Origin: Micromonospora lupini
GTDB lineage: Bacteria; Actinomycetota; Actinomycetes; Mycobacteriales; Micromonosporaceae
DNA: 64,000 nt
Assembly: GCF_026342015.1 (NCBI RefSeq)
Contig: NZ_JAPENL010000001.1
Span: 124,001-188,000, forward strand
Direction of reading: 5' to 3'
The translations under genes were made by a program, and so were the position numbers. Each line of letters starts with the position of its first letter. The first letter of the stretch is position 1. The notes under the pieces are model-generated. The model was not told the origin of the DNA and ran no database searches. It saw only the letters and a list, made by a program, of their open reading frames with translations. Positions 34,187 to 42,299 of the stretch are shown piece after piece.

Positions 34187-35716
34187 ATGATCCGACGACT
34201 CACGGCCGCCGTGGCGGCGCTCCTGCTCGCGGTCACGCCGTTGGCCGCGCCACAGGCCTCCGCCGCCCCGCGCGCCGCCGCGGACCAGGTGCTGACCTGG
34301 ACCGCCGACGACAACACCACACGCTACAAGTCCGTGCCCACCACTGCGGTGGCCGGTGCGGCGACGATCATCTGGGAGAACAGCGCGGCCACCGGCAACA
34401 CCACCGGGATGCCGCACACACTGACCTTCGACACCAGCACCGAGGGCTACAACCACGACGTCAACCTCAACATCCTGGCCAGCCCGTTCGACGCCAACGA
34501 CGGCCGCCACCAGGCGACGGTCACGCTGACCCCGGGCCGGTACCGCTACTTCTGCTCGATCCCCGGCCACAGCCAGATGGTCGGCGAACTGGTCGTCACC
34601 GACGGCGGGGGAGGCGACGACACCACGCCGCCGACGGTCACCGCCGCCGTGTCGGGTGACCGCGACGGCGACGGCAACTACGTCGGTGCGGCAACGGTGA
34701 CCGTCACGGCCGCCGACGCCGGCTCGGGCGTGGAGACCGTCGAGTACCAGGTCGACGACACCAGCTTCCAGTCGTACACCCAGCCGGTGCAGGTAGGCGC
34801 TGTCGGCGACCACTCGGTGCAGTTCCGCGCGACCGACCAGGCCGGCAACACCAGCGCGGTCGGCTCGGTGTCGTTCCGGATCGTCGAGCCGACCGAGGAG
34901 GACACCACCGCGCCGGTGGTCACGGCCGCGCTGACCGGCGACCGCGACGGCGACGGCAACTACGTCGGTACGGCCACCGGCACGCTCACCGCCACCGACG
35001 CCGGCTCCGGGGTCGCCACCATCGAGTACGCGCTGGACGGGGCGGCCTTCGCCGCGTACAGCGGTCCGATCGTGGTGACCGCGGTCGGGATGCACATGCT
35101 GCACTACCGGGCGACCGACGTCGCCGGCAACACCTCGGCCGAGCAGATGGCCCACTTCACAGTCGTCGCCCCGCCGGAGGAGGACGACACCCCGCCCACG
35201 GTGGCCGCCACCGTCACCGGTGAGCGGGACGCCGACGGCGCGTACGTCGGCGTCGCGACCGTCACCGTCACCGCGAGCGACGCCGGCTCGGGCGTGGCGT
35301 CGGTCGAGTACGCGCTCGACACCGGTGGTTGGACCGCGTACGCCGGCCCGGTAAGCGTGCGCGCCGTCGGCGCGCACACCCTGCGGTACCGGGCGACCGA
35401 CACCGCGGGGAACGCCGCCGCCGAGCAGTCGGCGACGTTCACGGTGGTGGCCGGCGGCACCGACGCCTGCCCCGCGTCCGACACGCGAGGCACCGTGGTC
35501 ATCGACGGTGACGACACAGGCGTGGCGAACGTCGACACCGGCGACGGTTGCACGATCAACGATCTGATCGACGAACACGCCGACTACCCCGGCCACGCCG
35601 ACTTCGTCCGGCACGTCGAGGCGGTCACCGCCGCGCTGGTGAGCGGCGGAACGCTCAACAAACGGCAGCAGGGCGCCATCGTCCGGGCCGCGGCCCGATC
35701 GGACGTCGGCGCATGA
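34187..35716 (+). CDS. secreted blue-copper (cupredoxin) protein with Ig-like repeats
   Basis: 509 residues: a signal peptide (1-27), then a cupredoxin domain (about 32-138) with a complete type 1 copper site of His77, Cys123, His128 and Met131 (FCSIPGHSQM). Three Ig-like/OmpL47-type repeats of about 90 residues follow, each with GDRDGDGNYVG or GERDADGAYVG and DAGSGV. The C-terminal module (about 430-509, GCTINDLIDEHADYPGHADF) is also found in the preceding giant protein. It follows that gene by eight bases and is probably co-expressed. A plausible extracellular electron carrier for the laccase and dehydrogenase. Confidence 0.92.
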   Translation: MIRRLTAAVAALLLAVTPLAAPQASAAPRAAADQVLTWTADDNTTRYKSVPTTAVAGAATIIWENSAATGNTTGMPHTLTFDTSTEGYNHDVNLNILASPFDANDGRHQATVTLTPGRYRYFCSIPGHSQMVGELVVTDGGGGDDTTPPTVTAAVSGDRDGDGNYVGAATVTVTAADAGSGVETVEYQVDDTSFQSYTQPVQVGAVGDHSVQFRATDQAGNTSAVGSVSFRIVEPTEEDTTAPVVTAALTGDRDGDGNYVGTATGTLTATDAGSGVATIEYALDGAAFAAYSGPIVVTAVGMHMLHYRATDVAGNTSAEQMAHFTVVAPPEEDDTPPTVAATVTGERDADGAYVGVATVTVTASDAGSGVASVEYALDTGGWTAYAGPVSVRAVGAHTLRYRATDTAGNAAAEQSATFTVVAGGTDACPASDTRGTVVIDGDDTGVANVDTGDGCTINDLIDEHADYPGHADFVRHVEAVTAALVSGGTLNKRQQGAIVRAAARSDVGA

Positions 35717-35748
35717 GCACCCGAATCTCATCGACAGGGAGTACCACG

Positions 35749-36726
35749 ATGCCCGGACGTACCGTCGCCAAGCTGGCCACCGTGACCGCAGTCATCGCCG
35801 CCTCGGTGCTGGCCGTGGCGCCCACCGCCCACGCCGACCTGGTCACCCACTGCATCGGCACCGGCGGTGCGGTGACCGTGCCCAACGACCTGCTCGTCCC
35901 GGCCGGAGAGTCCTGCGCGCTGACCGGCACCACGATCACCGGCAACGTCACAGTCGCCGCCGGCGCCAACCTGGTCGTCACCGGTGGCCGGGTCAGCGGT
36001 GAGGTACGGGTCGCCGCCGACGGCTACCTCGACGCCACCGAGACGAGCGTCGACGGCCAGGTGGTGCTGGCCGCCGGCGGGTACGGCGTCTACCTCTCCG
36101 ACGCCCGCACCGGGGCCGTGACCGTGCGGCCGAAGGGCTCGGCGACCATCGACAGCTTCCTGTTCGCCGAGGCGGCGACGATCGCCGGAAACGTCACGGT
36201 CGGCGCCGGCGAGGTCCGGCTCGACAGGGGCACCCAGGTGGAACGCAACGTCAGTAGCACCGGCACCTACTACACAGACGTGCACGACTCGTTCGTCGAC
36301 GGCACCCTGTCGGTGCTCAACAGCGCCACCGGCAGTGTCGTGTGCGGCAGCGCGGTCCGGGGTCGGGCCACGTTCGCCGGCAACCTCGGCGGCGTCCAGC
36401 TCGGCCCGAACGGCGCCCTCGACAGCTGCGCCTCCGGCGGCTACTGGGGCGCTGACGTCAGCGTCACCAGCACCACCGGCGGTGTCACGGTCGACGACAA
36501 CATCATCAACGGTCAGTTGACGGTGACGGGCAACAACCCGGCCGCCCAGGTGGCCGCGAACAACCGGATCCGTGGCGGAGTGACGGGCGACCAGGCCGCG
36601 GCGACCACCAACCGGGCGGCCCGGATGGCCGGCGCCGACCGCGAGGACGCCGGCGACCAGCGGGCGGAGACCCGTCGTACCTCGGCGGTGCAGGAGGCCA
36701 CCGCGGCCGGCGCCGCGAAGCTCTAG
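35749..36726 (+). CDS. secreted repetitive beta-solenoid-like protein
   Basis: 325 residues. A signal peptide (about 1-30, ending PTAHA) precedes a valine/glycine-rich repetitive region of the form GNVTVxAGxxLxVTGGxVxGxVxV, resembling bactofilin or right-handed beta-solenoid proteins; the last 50 residues are charged and Ala/Arg-rich. ATG at 35749 with AGGGAG seven bases upstream is preferred over an ATG at 35713 that overlaps the preceding stop. No enzymatic motif. It may be a structural surface or matrix protein accompanying the redox proteins. Confidence 0.82.
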   Translation: MPGRTVAKLATVTAVIAASVLAVAPTAHADLVTHCIGTGGAVTVPNDLLVPAGESCALTGTTITGNVTVAAGANLVVTGGRVSGEVRVAADGYLDATETSVDGQVVLAAGGYGVYLSDARTGAVTVRPKGSATIDSFLFAEAATIAGNVTVGAGEVRLDRGTQVERNVSSTGTYYTDVHDSFVDGTLSVLNSATGSVVCGSAVRGRATFAGNLGGVQLGPNGALDSCASGGYWGADVSVTSTTGGVTVDDNIINGQLTVTGNNPAAQVAANNRIRGGVTGDQAAATTNRAARMAGADREDAGDQRAETRRTSAVQEATAAGAAKL

Positions 36727-36816
36727 AGGGGCAGGTCCTCAGCCTGGCTGGGGCGGTGGGCGCAGCCGGCGACCAGCGGTGACCGTCGGTCACCTCGGTC
36801 GGGGCGGATGCGGTGG

Positions 36817-36866
36817 TGAGCGGTATACCTCAGAGGCATGAATATGCCTCTGAGGTATACCGCTCA
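36817..36866. repeat. 50-bp perfect palindrome (23-bp arms) between convergent genes
   Basis: The left arm at 36817-36839 and the right arm at 36844-36866 are exact reverse complements, separated by GAAT. Each arm contains GGTATACC, itself palindromic, and CCTCAGAGG. It lies between the convergent solenoid and SDR genes, 90 bases after the former's stop. A bidirectional terminator or a cruciform/regulator site are both possible. It is unusually long and AT-rich for this genome. Confidence 0.9.
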
Positions 36867-36944
36867 AGAGCACGTCGATGTGCCGGACACGAGGTCACGA
36901 ACGACACCGCCCGGTGGTCACGAAAGGCGCACAGGCCGGGAGGG

Positions 36945-37649
36945 CTATGACTGTCCGATGTTGTAGAAGGCCGCCGGATCGTTGGCAAGGGACGCCTTGA
37001 TGTAGGCGCTCCACTCGTCGGCGAGGACCTCGATCCGGCCGGCCTCGATGCCGTCGAGAGCGGCGCGGACGACGTCGGCGGGGTCCATCTTGTCGCCGTC
37101 GTAGTCGGCCATCATGTCGGTGTCGGCGGCGCCCAGGTGCAGCCCGGTGACCAGCGTGCCCTGCTTGGCCAGTTCGAGTCGGACGCCGTTGGTCAGGCTC
37201 CACGCGGCCGCCTTGGCGGCGGCGTAGGCGTTCGCCCCGTCATAGGAGAACCACGACAACGCCGACAGGACGTTGAGGATGGCGCCGCCGCCGTTGGCGC
37301 CGAGGATTGGGGCGAACGCCCGCACCATGTCGAGGGTGCCGTAGAAGTGGGTGTCCATCTCGGCGCGGATACCGTTCAGGTCGCCGGTGACGAGGTTGGT
37401 CCCCGTGGTGATCCCGGCGTTGTTGACGAGCAGGGTCACGTCGGAGGCGATCGAGGCGGCGTCGCGCACCGTCTGCGGGTCGGTGATGTCCAGGCGGAGC
37501 CTCTCGACGCCGGGGATGTCGATCTTTTCGGGGTCGCGGGCCGTGGCGTACACCTTGGCCGCGCCGCGCTCGAGCAGTTGTCGGGTGAACTGCCGGCCGA
37601 TGCCACGGTTGGCGCCGGTGACAAGCGCGATCGAGCCTGAGATCTGCAT
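36945..37649 (-). CDS. SDR family oxidoreductase
   Basis: 234 residues of the classical SDR type: TGANRGIG at 10-17, NNAG, and YAAAKAAAWSLTN as the YxxxK region, with serines in LNVLSALSWFSYDG. It resembles the small actinobacterial SDRs paired with MerR or TetR regulators. It is divergent from the MerR gene at 37763, whose dyad lies between them, so control by that regulator is likely. Substrate unknown. Confidence 0.92.
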   Translation of the reverse strand: MQISGSIALVTGANRGIGRQFTRQLLERGAAKVYATARDPEKIDIPGVERLRLDITDPQTVRDAASIASDVTLLVNNAGITTGTNLVTGDLNGIRAEMDTHFYGTLDMVRAFAPILGANGGGAILNVLSALSWFSYDGANAYAAAKAAAWSLTNGVRLELAKQGTLVTGLHLGAADTDMMADYDGDKMDPADVVRAALDGIEAGRIEVLADEWSAYIKASLANDPAAFYNIGQS

Positions 37650-37698
37650 GATGCCCTCCGTTGGGGTTCGACGATCACTCGTACGCGACCTACGCTAG

Positions 37699-37719
37699 AA
37701 CCTGACGTTGACGTGAGAG
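37699..37719. promoter_or_regulatory. candidate MerR operator in the SDR/MerR divergent region
   Basis: ACCTGACGT and ACGTGAGAG form an imperfect dyad around TG, midway between the SDR start (37649) and the MerR start (37763). MerR-type regulators bind such dyads within promoters having long spacers. Six of nine positions pair, so certainty is modest. Confidence 0.4.
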
Positions 37720-37762
37720 ACAAGGTCGTGTGGCGGGTGTCACCGGCAGTGGGGGAGGGGTC

Positions 37763-38140
37763 GTGCGGATCGGGGAACTCGCCACCAGTACGGGCGTGTC
37801 GGTGCGCGCCCTGCGCTACTACGAGGAGCAGGCGCTGCTGATCTCCGAACGCAGCGGCGGTGGCCAGCGCCACTACGGCGAGGCGGCGGTCGACCGCGTC
37901 CAGCTGATCCAGACGCTGTACGCCGCGGGCCTGTCCAGCAGGACCATCCTGGCCCTGCTGCCCTGCGTCGACGCGAAGGTCAACACCCCGCAGTCCCGCG
38001 CCCTGCTGAACGCCGAACGCGGCCGTATCGATCAGCAGATCAACCGACTCATCCAGGCCAGGGCCCGACTCGACGACGTCATCGCGCTCAGCGAGAGCCC
38101 GGCCAGCGGCTGCAACCGGACGGGCGCCGCCCTGGTCTAG
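37763..38140 (+). CDS. MerR family transcriptional regulator
   Basis: 125 residues: VRIGELATSTGVSVRALRYYEEQALL at 1-26 is the MerR HTH, then the second wing and the coiled-coil dimerisation helix (about 75-115). No metal-binding cysteine loop is present; a single cysteine lies in PASGCN near the C-terminus. This suggests the redox- or small-molecule-sensing subgroup that controls oxidoreductases. GTG at 37763 is preferred over 37730 because the HTH starts there and GGGGGAGGGG lies just upstream. Confidence 0.92.
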   Translation: MRIGELATSTGVSVRALRYYEEQALLISERSGGGQRHYGEAAVDRVQLIQTLYAAGLSSRTILALLPCVDAKVNTPQSRALLNAERGRIDQQINRLIQARARLDDVIALSESPASGCNRTGAALV

Positions 38141-38199
38141 CCGCTGGAGGAGATGGCGGCGCACGCGACCGTTCCCGCTTTATATTTCAGTTCGTCGAT

Positions 38200-38211
38200 G
38201 TTAACGTTAAC
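38200..38211. promoter_or_regulatory. LacI-type operator upstream of the pectin locus
   Basis: GTTAACGTTAAC is a perfect 12-bp palindrome with central CG, followed closely by another TTAACG, 65 bases upstream of the pectinesterase start. It fits the LacI-family operator pattern common before actinomycete carbohydrate-active enzyme genes. The regulator gene is not in the window. Confidence 0.6.
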
Positions 38212-38276
38212 TTAACGTCGTCGTCTGCCGGTCGACATGAGCTTCGGCCGGGGCGCTGTGGGATCGGAGAACGCTT

Positions 38277-39335
38277 ATGACCACATCCGGCGGGATTCGT
38301 CGTGTGCGCTCGGTGGCGGTGATGACGGTGGGCGCTCTCGCCACCGCGGTCTCGCTGGCTTCCGCCGCGTCCGCGTCCGCGACCATCACCGTGGCCGCCG
38401 ACGGCAGCGGCACCTACACGACCGTGCAGGCGGCCATCGACAGCGTCGTGGCGAACAACGGCGTTCCGGTCACCATCACCATCAAACCCGGCATCTACCG
38501 GGGCGTGGTCACCGTTCCCGCCAACAAGCCCCACCTCACGTTGGCCGGCGCCGGCGGCTCCGCCGCCCAGGTGGTGATCGTCGAAGGGCACGCGTCCGGC
38601 CAGAGCAAGCCCGGTGGCGGCACGTACGGCACGTCCGGCAGCGCCTCGGTCTTCGTCAACGCCAACGACACCACGATCAGCAATCTGACCATGTCGAACG
38701 ACTTCAACGAGGCCGCCAACACCCTCGACGCCGAGCAGGCCGTCGCCGTCAACACCTCAGGCGACCGGGTGCAGTTCGACAACGTGCGCATCCTCGGTAA
38801 CCAGGACACTCTGCTGGTCAACGCGCCAAGTGTCAGCTCGGTCCGGCGTCTCTACGTCCGTAACTCCTACGTGGAGGGCGACGTCGACTTCATCTTCGGG
38901 CGCGGCACCATGGTCTTCCAGAACGGCACCGTGCACTCGCTCACCCGGGGTTCGTCGTCGAACAACGGCTACATCACGGCGGCGGCCACCGACATCAACA
39001 ACAAGTTCGGCTTCCTGTTCTGGGGAACCGCACTGACGAGCAACGCTCCCGCCAGGACCGTCTATCTGGGCCGGCCCTGGCACCCCAGCGGCGACGTCAA
39101 CGCCCGCGGTCAGGTCCTCTACCGGGGCGTCGCGATGGGGGCACACGTCCGCACCGACCCCTGGACCGACATGTCCGGCTTCTCGTGGAGGACCGCCCGG
39201 TTCGCCGAGTACGGCAGCACCGGGGCCGGCGCCGTCGTCAACGCCAACCGGCCCCAGATGAGCGCCTCCACCGCCACCCAGTACACCCCCACCGCCTATC
39301 TGGCGGGTAACGACGGCTGGAACCCGATCCGATGA
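38277..39335 (+). CDS. secreted pectinesterase (CE8)
   Basis: 352 residues: a signal peptide (about 1-36, ending SASA), then the CE8 right-handed beta-helix. Motifs visible are YTTVQAAIDS, IKPGIYRG, the catalytic region GNQDTLL (Asp177), VDFIFG (Asp204) and LGRPW. It demethylates pectin homogalacturonan outside the cell. First gene of a run of three secreted plant-polysaccharide esterases, with a LacI-type operator upstream. Its stop overlaps the next start (ATGA). Confidence 0.95.
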   Translation: MTTSGGIRRVRSVAVMTVGALATAVSLASAASASATITVAADGSGTYTTVQAAIDSVVANNGVPVTITIKPGIYRGVVTVPANKPHLTLAGAGGSAAQVVIVEGHASGQSKPGGGTYGTSGSASVFVNANDTTISNLTMSNDFNEAANTLDAEQAVAVNTSGDRVQFDNVRILGNQDTLLVNAPSVSSVRRLYVRNSYVEGDVDFIFGRGTMVFQNGTVHSLTRGSSSNNGYITAAATDINNKFGFLFWGTALTSNAPARTVYLGRPWHPSGDVNARGQVLYRGVAMGAHVRTDPWTDMSGFSWRTARFAEYGSTGAGAVVNANRPQMSASTATQYTPTAYLAGNDGWNPIR

Positions 39336-40924
39336 CGACGATTCGTTCCCACGATGGTGGTCACCGATCCGTGCCCCCGCGCGCCCGACTCGGTGCACTC
39401 AGGAACGCGGTGACGAAGACGCGTACCGCGGCCCTCATCGCCGTCGCCGCCGGGGTGCTCGCCGCAGGTCTGCCGGTCCTCAGCGCCCAGGCCGCGGTCG
39501 GCGACGGCACGCCTACCGACTCCAACATCAGCTTCGTCGGCCGGTGGAACAAGGCGAACTCCTCGGCGTACGTGCCCTACTGGGCCGGCGCGTACCTGCG
39601 GGTCGGGTTCACGGGCAAGACCGTCAAGCTCCGGCAGCGCAACACCATCCAGCTCTGGGCCAGCATCGACGGCAGGGCGTTCACGTCCTTCACCGGCTCC
39701 GGCACGATCAACCTGACGCCGACCGCGCTGGCGGCCGGCAACCACACGTTGATCGTCAGTTACCGGCAGGTGGCCGGCTCCTACACCGGCGACGCGGTCT
39801 TCCAGGGGCTGATCCTGGATTCGGGCGCGGGCACGGTCAAGCCACCGGCCCGACCCAAGCTTGTCGAGTTCGTCGGTGACTCGATCACCGCAGGCGCCAC
39901 GAGCAGTCAGCTTGCCGTGACGGACTACGGCTTCAAGGTCGGTGAGAGGCTCGGCTACGACCACACCCAGATCGCGATCGGTGGCATGTGTCTGGCCGAG
40001 ACGACCGATGGATGCTGGGCGCAGACGACGCGCTACTGGATGTCGTCGGGTGGCCAGGCCGGCACCGACCAGTGGGACTTCTCCCGCTACACGGCCGACG
40101 GCGTGGTGATCAACCTGGGGACCAACGACAAGAGCCACGGCGTGAGCGCCGCTACCTTCCAGGCGACGTACACCACCTTCCTCACCAGGATCCGGGCCAG
40201 GTTCCCGAACGCCAAGCTCTTCGCCATGCGGACGTTCATCGGTCGGTATGCGGCCGAGACGGAGGCGGCGGTGCGGGCCCGCAACGCCGCGGGCGACGCC
40301 AACGTGTTCTACGTGGACACCACCGGCTGGCTGCCGTCCGGCGGGCTGAGCGACTCGGTGCACCCGAACGACGCGGGCCACCAGGCCATCACCGAGAGGC
40401 TGGCCCCGATCCTCAGCGCAGCACTGACCACGACCCCGTCCCCCACGACCGCGCCGACGACTGCCGCGCCGACGACTGCGGCGCCGACGACTGCGGCGCC
40501 GACGACTGCGGCGCCGACGACTGCGGCGCCGACGACTGCGGCGCCGACGACTGCGGCGCCGACGACTGCGGCGCCGACGACTGCCGCGCCGACGACCCCC
40601 GCGGGTGGGGCCTGCGCGGTCGCCTACCGCAAGACCGGTGACTGGGGTACGGGCGCCCAGTTCGACGTGACGCTCAGCAACACCTCCACCGTCCCGGTCA
40701 ACGGTTGGACACTTACCTGGTCCCTGCCGGGCAGCCAGCGGATCACGCAGTCCTGGAATTCCACAGTCACCCAGTCCGGGGCCGCGGCCACGGCGGTGAA
40801 CGTCTCCTGGAACGCGGTGATCCCGGCCGCCGGTTCGACCAGCTTCGGATTCGTCACCGACAGCCCGCTCGACGGAGCGACAGGTTTCGACCTCAACGGC
40901 TCCCCGTGCGCCACCACCACATGA
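39332..40924 (+). CDS. secreted CE2-like SGNH esterase with CBM2
   Basis: 530 residues: a signal anchor/peptide (about 30-55), then a jelly-roll domain (about 60-165) and an SGNH hydrolase domain with FVGDSITAG (Ser184), NLGTND and the catalytic pair Asp341/His344 in DSVHPN. This order is typical of CE2 acetyl-xylan esterases. A TTAAP linker (nine exact 5-residue repeats) leads to a C-terminal family 2 cellulose-binding module (about 425-530) bounded by two cysteines. It would deacetylate hemicellulose while bound to cellulose. Translation may start at 39332 or at GTG 39410. Confidence 0.93.
   Translation: MTTIRSHDGGHRSVPPRARLGALRNAVTKTRTAALIAVAAGVLAAGLPVLSAQAAVGDGTPTDSNISFVGRWNKANSSAYVPYWAGAYLRVGFTGKTVKLRQRNTIQLWASIDGRAFTSFTGSGTINLTPTALAAGNHTLIVSYRQVAGSYTGDAVFQGLILDSGAGTVKPPARPKLVEFVGDSITAGATSSQLAVTDYGFKVGERLGYDHTQIAIGGMCLAETTDGCWAQTTRYWMSSGGQAGTDQWDFSRYTADGVVINLGTNDKSHGVSAATFQATYTTFLTRIRARFPNAKLFAMRTFIGRYAAETEAAVRARNAAGDANVFYVDTTGWLPSGGLSDSVHPNDAGHQAITERLAPILSAALTTTPSPTTAPTTAAPTTAAPTTAAPTTAAPTTAAPTTAAPTTAAPTTAAPTTAAPTTPAGGACAVAYRKTGDWGTGAQFDVTLSNTSTVPVNGWTLTWSLPGSQRITQSWNSTVTQSGAAATAVNVSWNAVIPAAGSTSFGFVTDSPLDGATGFDLNGSPCATTT
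40457..40591 (+). repeat. nine 15-bp tandem repeats encoding a Thr-Ala-Pro linker
   Basis: Nine consecutive 15-bp units (ACGACTGCGGCGCCG, with ACTGCC in the first and last units) encode TTAAP within the linker between the SGNH and CBM2 domains. A coding minisatellite; the copy number may vary among strains. Confidence 0.95.
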
Positions 40925-40959
40925 TGGCCGGCGTCTCCGATCAAGGCAGGAGTAACCCG

Positions 40960-42228
40960 ATGAAGCTTCGCCGATCGCGTCTCGTGGTCCTGGCGGTAAC
41001 GGTCCTGACCGTCGGGGCCGGCGGGCTCGGCATCGCCACCGCCCAGGCGGCCACCCCGGCCTGCGGTGTCTCCTACCGGATCACCAGCCAGTGGGCCGGC
41101 GGGTTCGGAGCCGACGTCGTCGTCACCAACCTCGGCGGCGCGGTGAGCGGCTGGAGCGTGGGTTGGAGCCTCGCCCCCGGGCAGGGCGTGACGCAGGCGT
41201 GGAACGCCGCCGTCACGGTCACCGGCACGGCGGTGACCGCCACAAACGTGAGCTACAACGGTGCCGTCGGCTCTGGCGCGTCGGTCAACTTCGGCTTCAC
41301 CGGCTCGTGGAGCGGCAGTAACCCGGTGCCGTCGTCGTTCACGTTCAACGGCAGCACCTGTGCCGGCCCGCCGGCAGCGACCCCCACCGCACCGACACCG
41401 ACACCGACGCCGCCGACATCAACGCCCACGCCGACGTCAGCGCCGACGCCGACGTCGACGCCCTGCCCCGCCCCGAGCACACCGTCGGCGACCCCGTCCG
41501 CGTCGCCGACGCCCGCGCCGATCAAGGTGTGGATGGCAGGCGATTCCACGATGATGAACGCCAGTTCCTGTCCGATCGGCTGGGGCAGCCAGTTCGCGTC
41601 CTACCTCACGTCGAACGTCACGGTGCAGAACAGCGCCGTCGGCGGTCGCAGCATCCAGACGTGGCTGTACGAGGGCAATGTGACCTCCACCAAGAACTCG
41701 GCAGGCGAGTGCTCGCTCAGCTCGACCGCGTACAGCGCGCGGTGGTCGGCGATGCTGGACGCTGGCAGCGGCTTCAAGGCCGGCGACTATCTGATCATCC
41801 AGTTCGGCATCAACGACGGTGACTCGGCCTGCCCGCGTCACGTTGGCACCAACCGCTTCAAGGAACTGCTCGGCGTCATGGCGACGGCTGCCAAGGCCCG
41901 AGGCGTGAAGCCGATCTTCGTCACCCCGGTCGCGGCAATCACCTGCAGCGGCAGCACCGCCGTCGGCAACCGCGGTTTCGTCACCGAGACGACGGCCGCG
42001 GCGGCCGCCAACGGCGTACCGGTCATCGACCTGCACGCGAAGAGCGTGGCGCTCTACAACACGCTCAGGCTCTGCCCGAACAACGGTGACTACTCGACGG
42101 GCGCGGTCGGTGCGTTCTTCTGCAACGACCACACCCACTTCGAGGCCGCCGGCGCCAGACAGATCGCCGGCCTGATCGCCACAGCCCTGCGGGCGCAGAA
42201 CATCCCGCTGGCCGCCTACCTGAAGTAA
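40960..42228 (+). CDS. secreted CBM2-rhamnogalacturonan acetylesterase (CE12-like)
   Basis: 422 residues: a signal peptide (1-31, ATAQAA), an N-terminal CBM2 (about 33-135), a Pro/Thr-rich linker (about 136-185) and a C-terminal SGNH domain. The latter has WMAGDSTM (Ser196), IQFGINDGD and Asp390/His393 in NDHTHFEAAG, the pattern of rhamnogalacturonan acetylesterases. ATG at 40960 is preceded by GGCAGGAG at the right distance. The reverse domain order relative to the preceding protein suggests independent CBM2 acquisition. Confidence 0.94.
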   Translation: MKLRRSRLVVLAVTVLTVGAGGLGIATAQAATPACGVSYRITSQWAGGFGADVVVTNLGGAVSGWSVGWSLAPGQGVTQAWNAAVTVTGTAVTATNVSYNGAVGSGASVNFGFTGSWSGSNPVPSSFTFNGSTCAGPPAATPTAPTPTPTPPTSTPTPTSAPTPTSTPCPAPSTPSATPSASPTPAPIKVWMAGDSTMMNASSCPIGWGSQFASYLTSNVTVQNSAVGGRSIQTWLYEGNVTSTKNSAGECSLSSTAYSARWSAMLDAGSGFKAGDYLIIQFGINDGDSACPRHVGTNRFKELLGVMATAAKARGVKPIFVTPVAAITCSGSTAVGNRGFVTETTAAAAANGVPVIDLHAKSVALYNTLRLCPNNGDYSTGAVGAFFCNDHTHFEAAGARQIAGLIATALRAQNIPLAAYLK

Positions 42229-42299
42229 CCGGCTCACGCGAGGCAGATACGACGTTCGTGGTACGTCGACGGGTCCGGCAGTCCGTACAGTCTGGCGGT

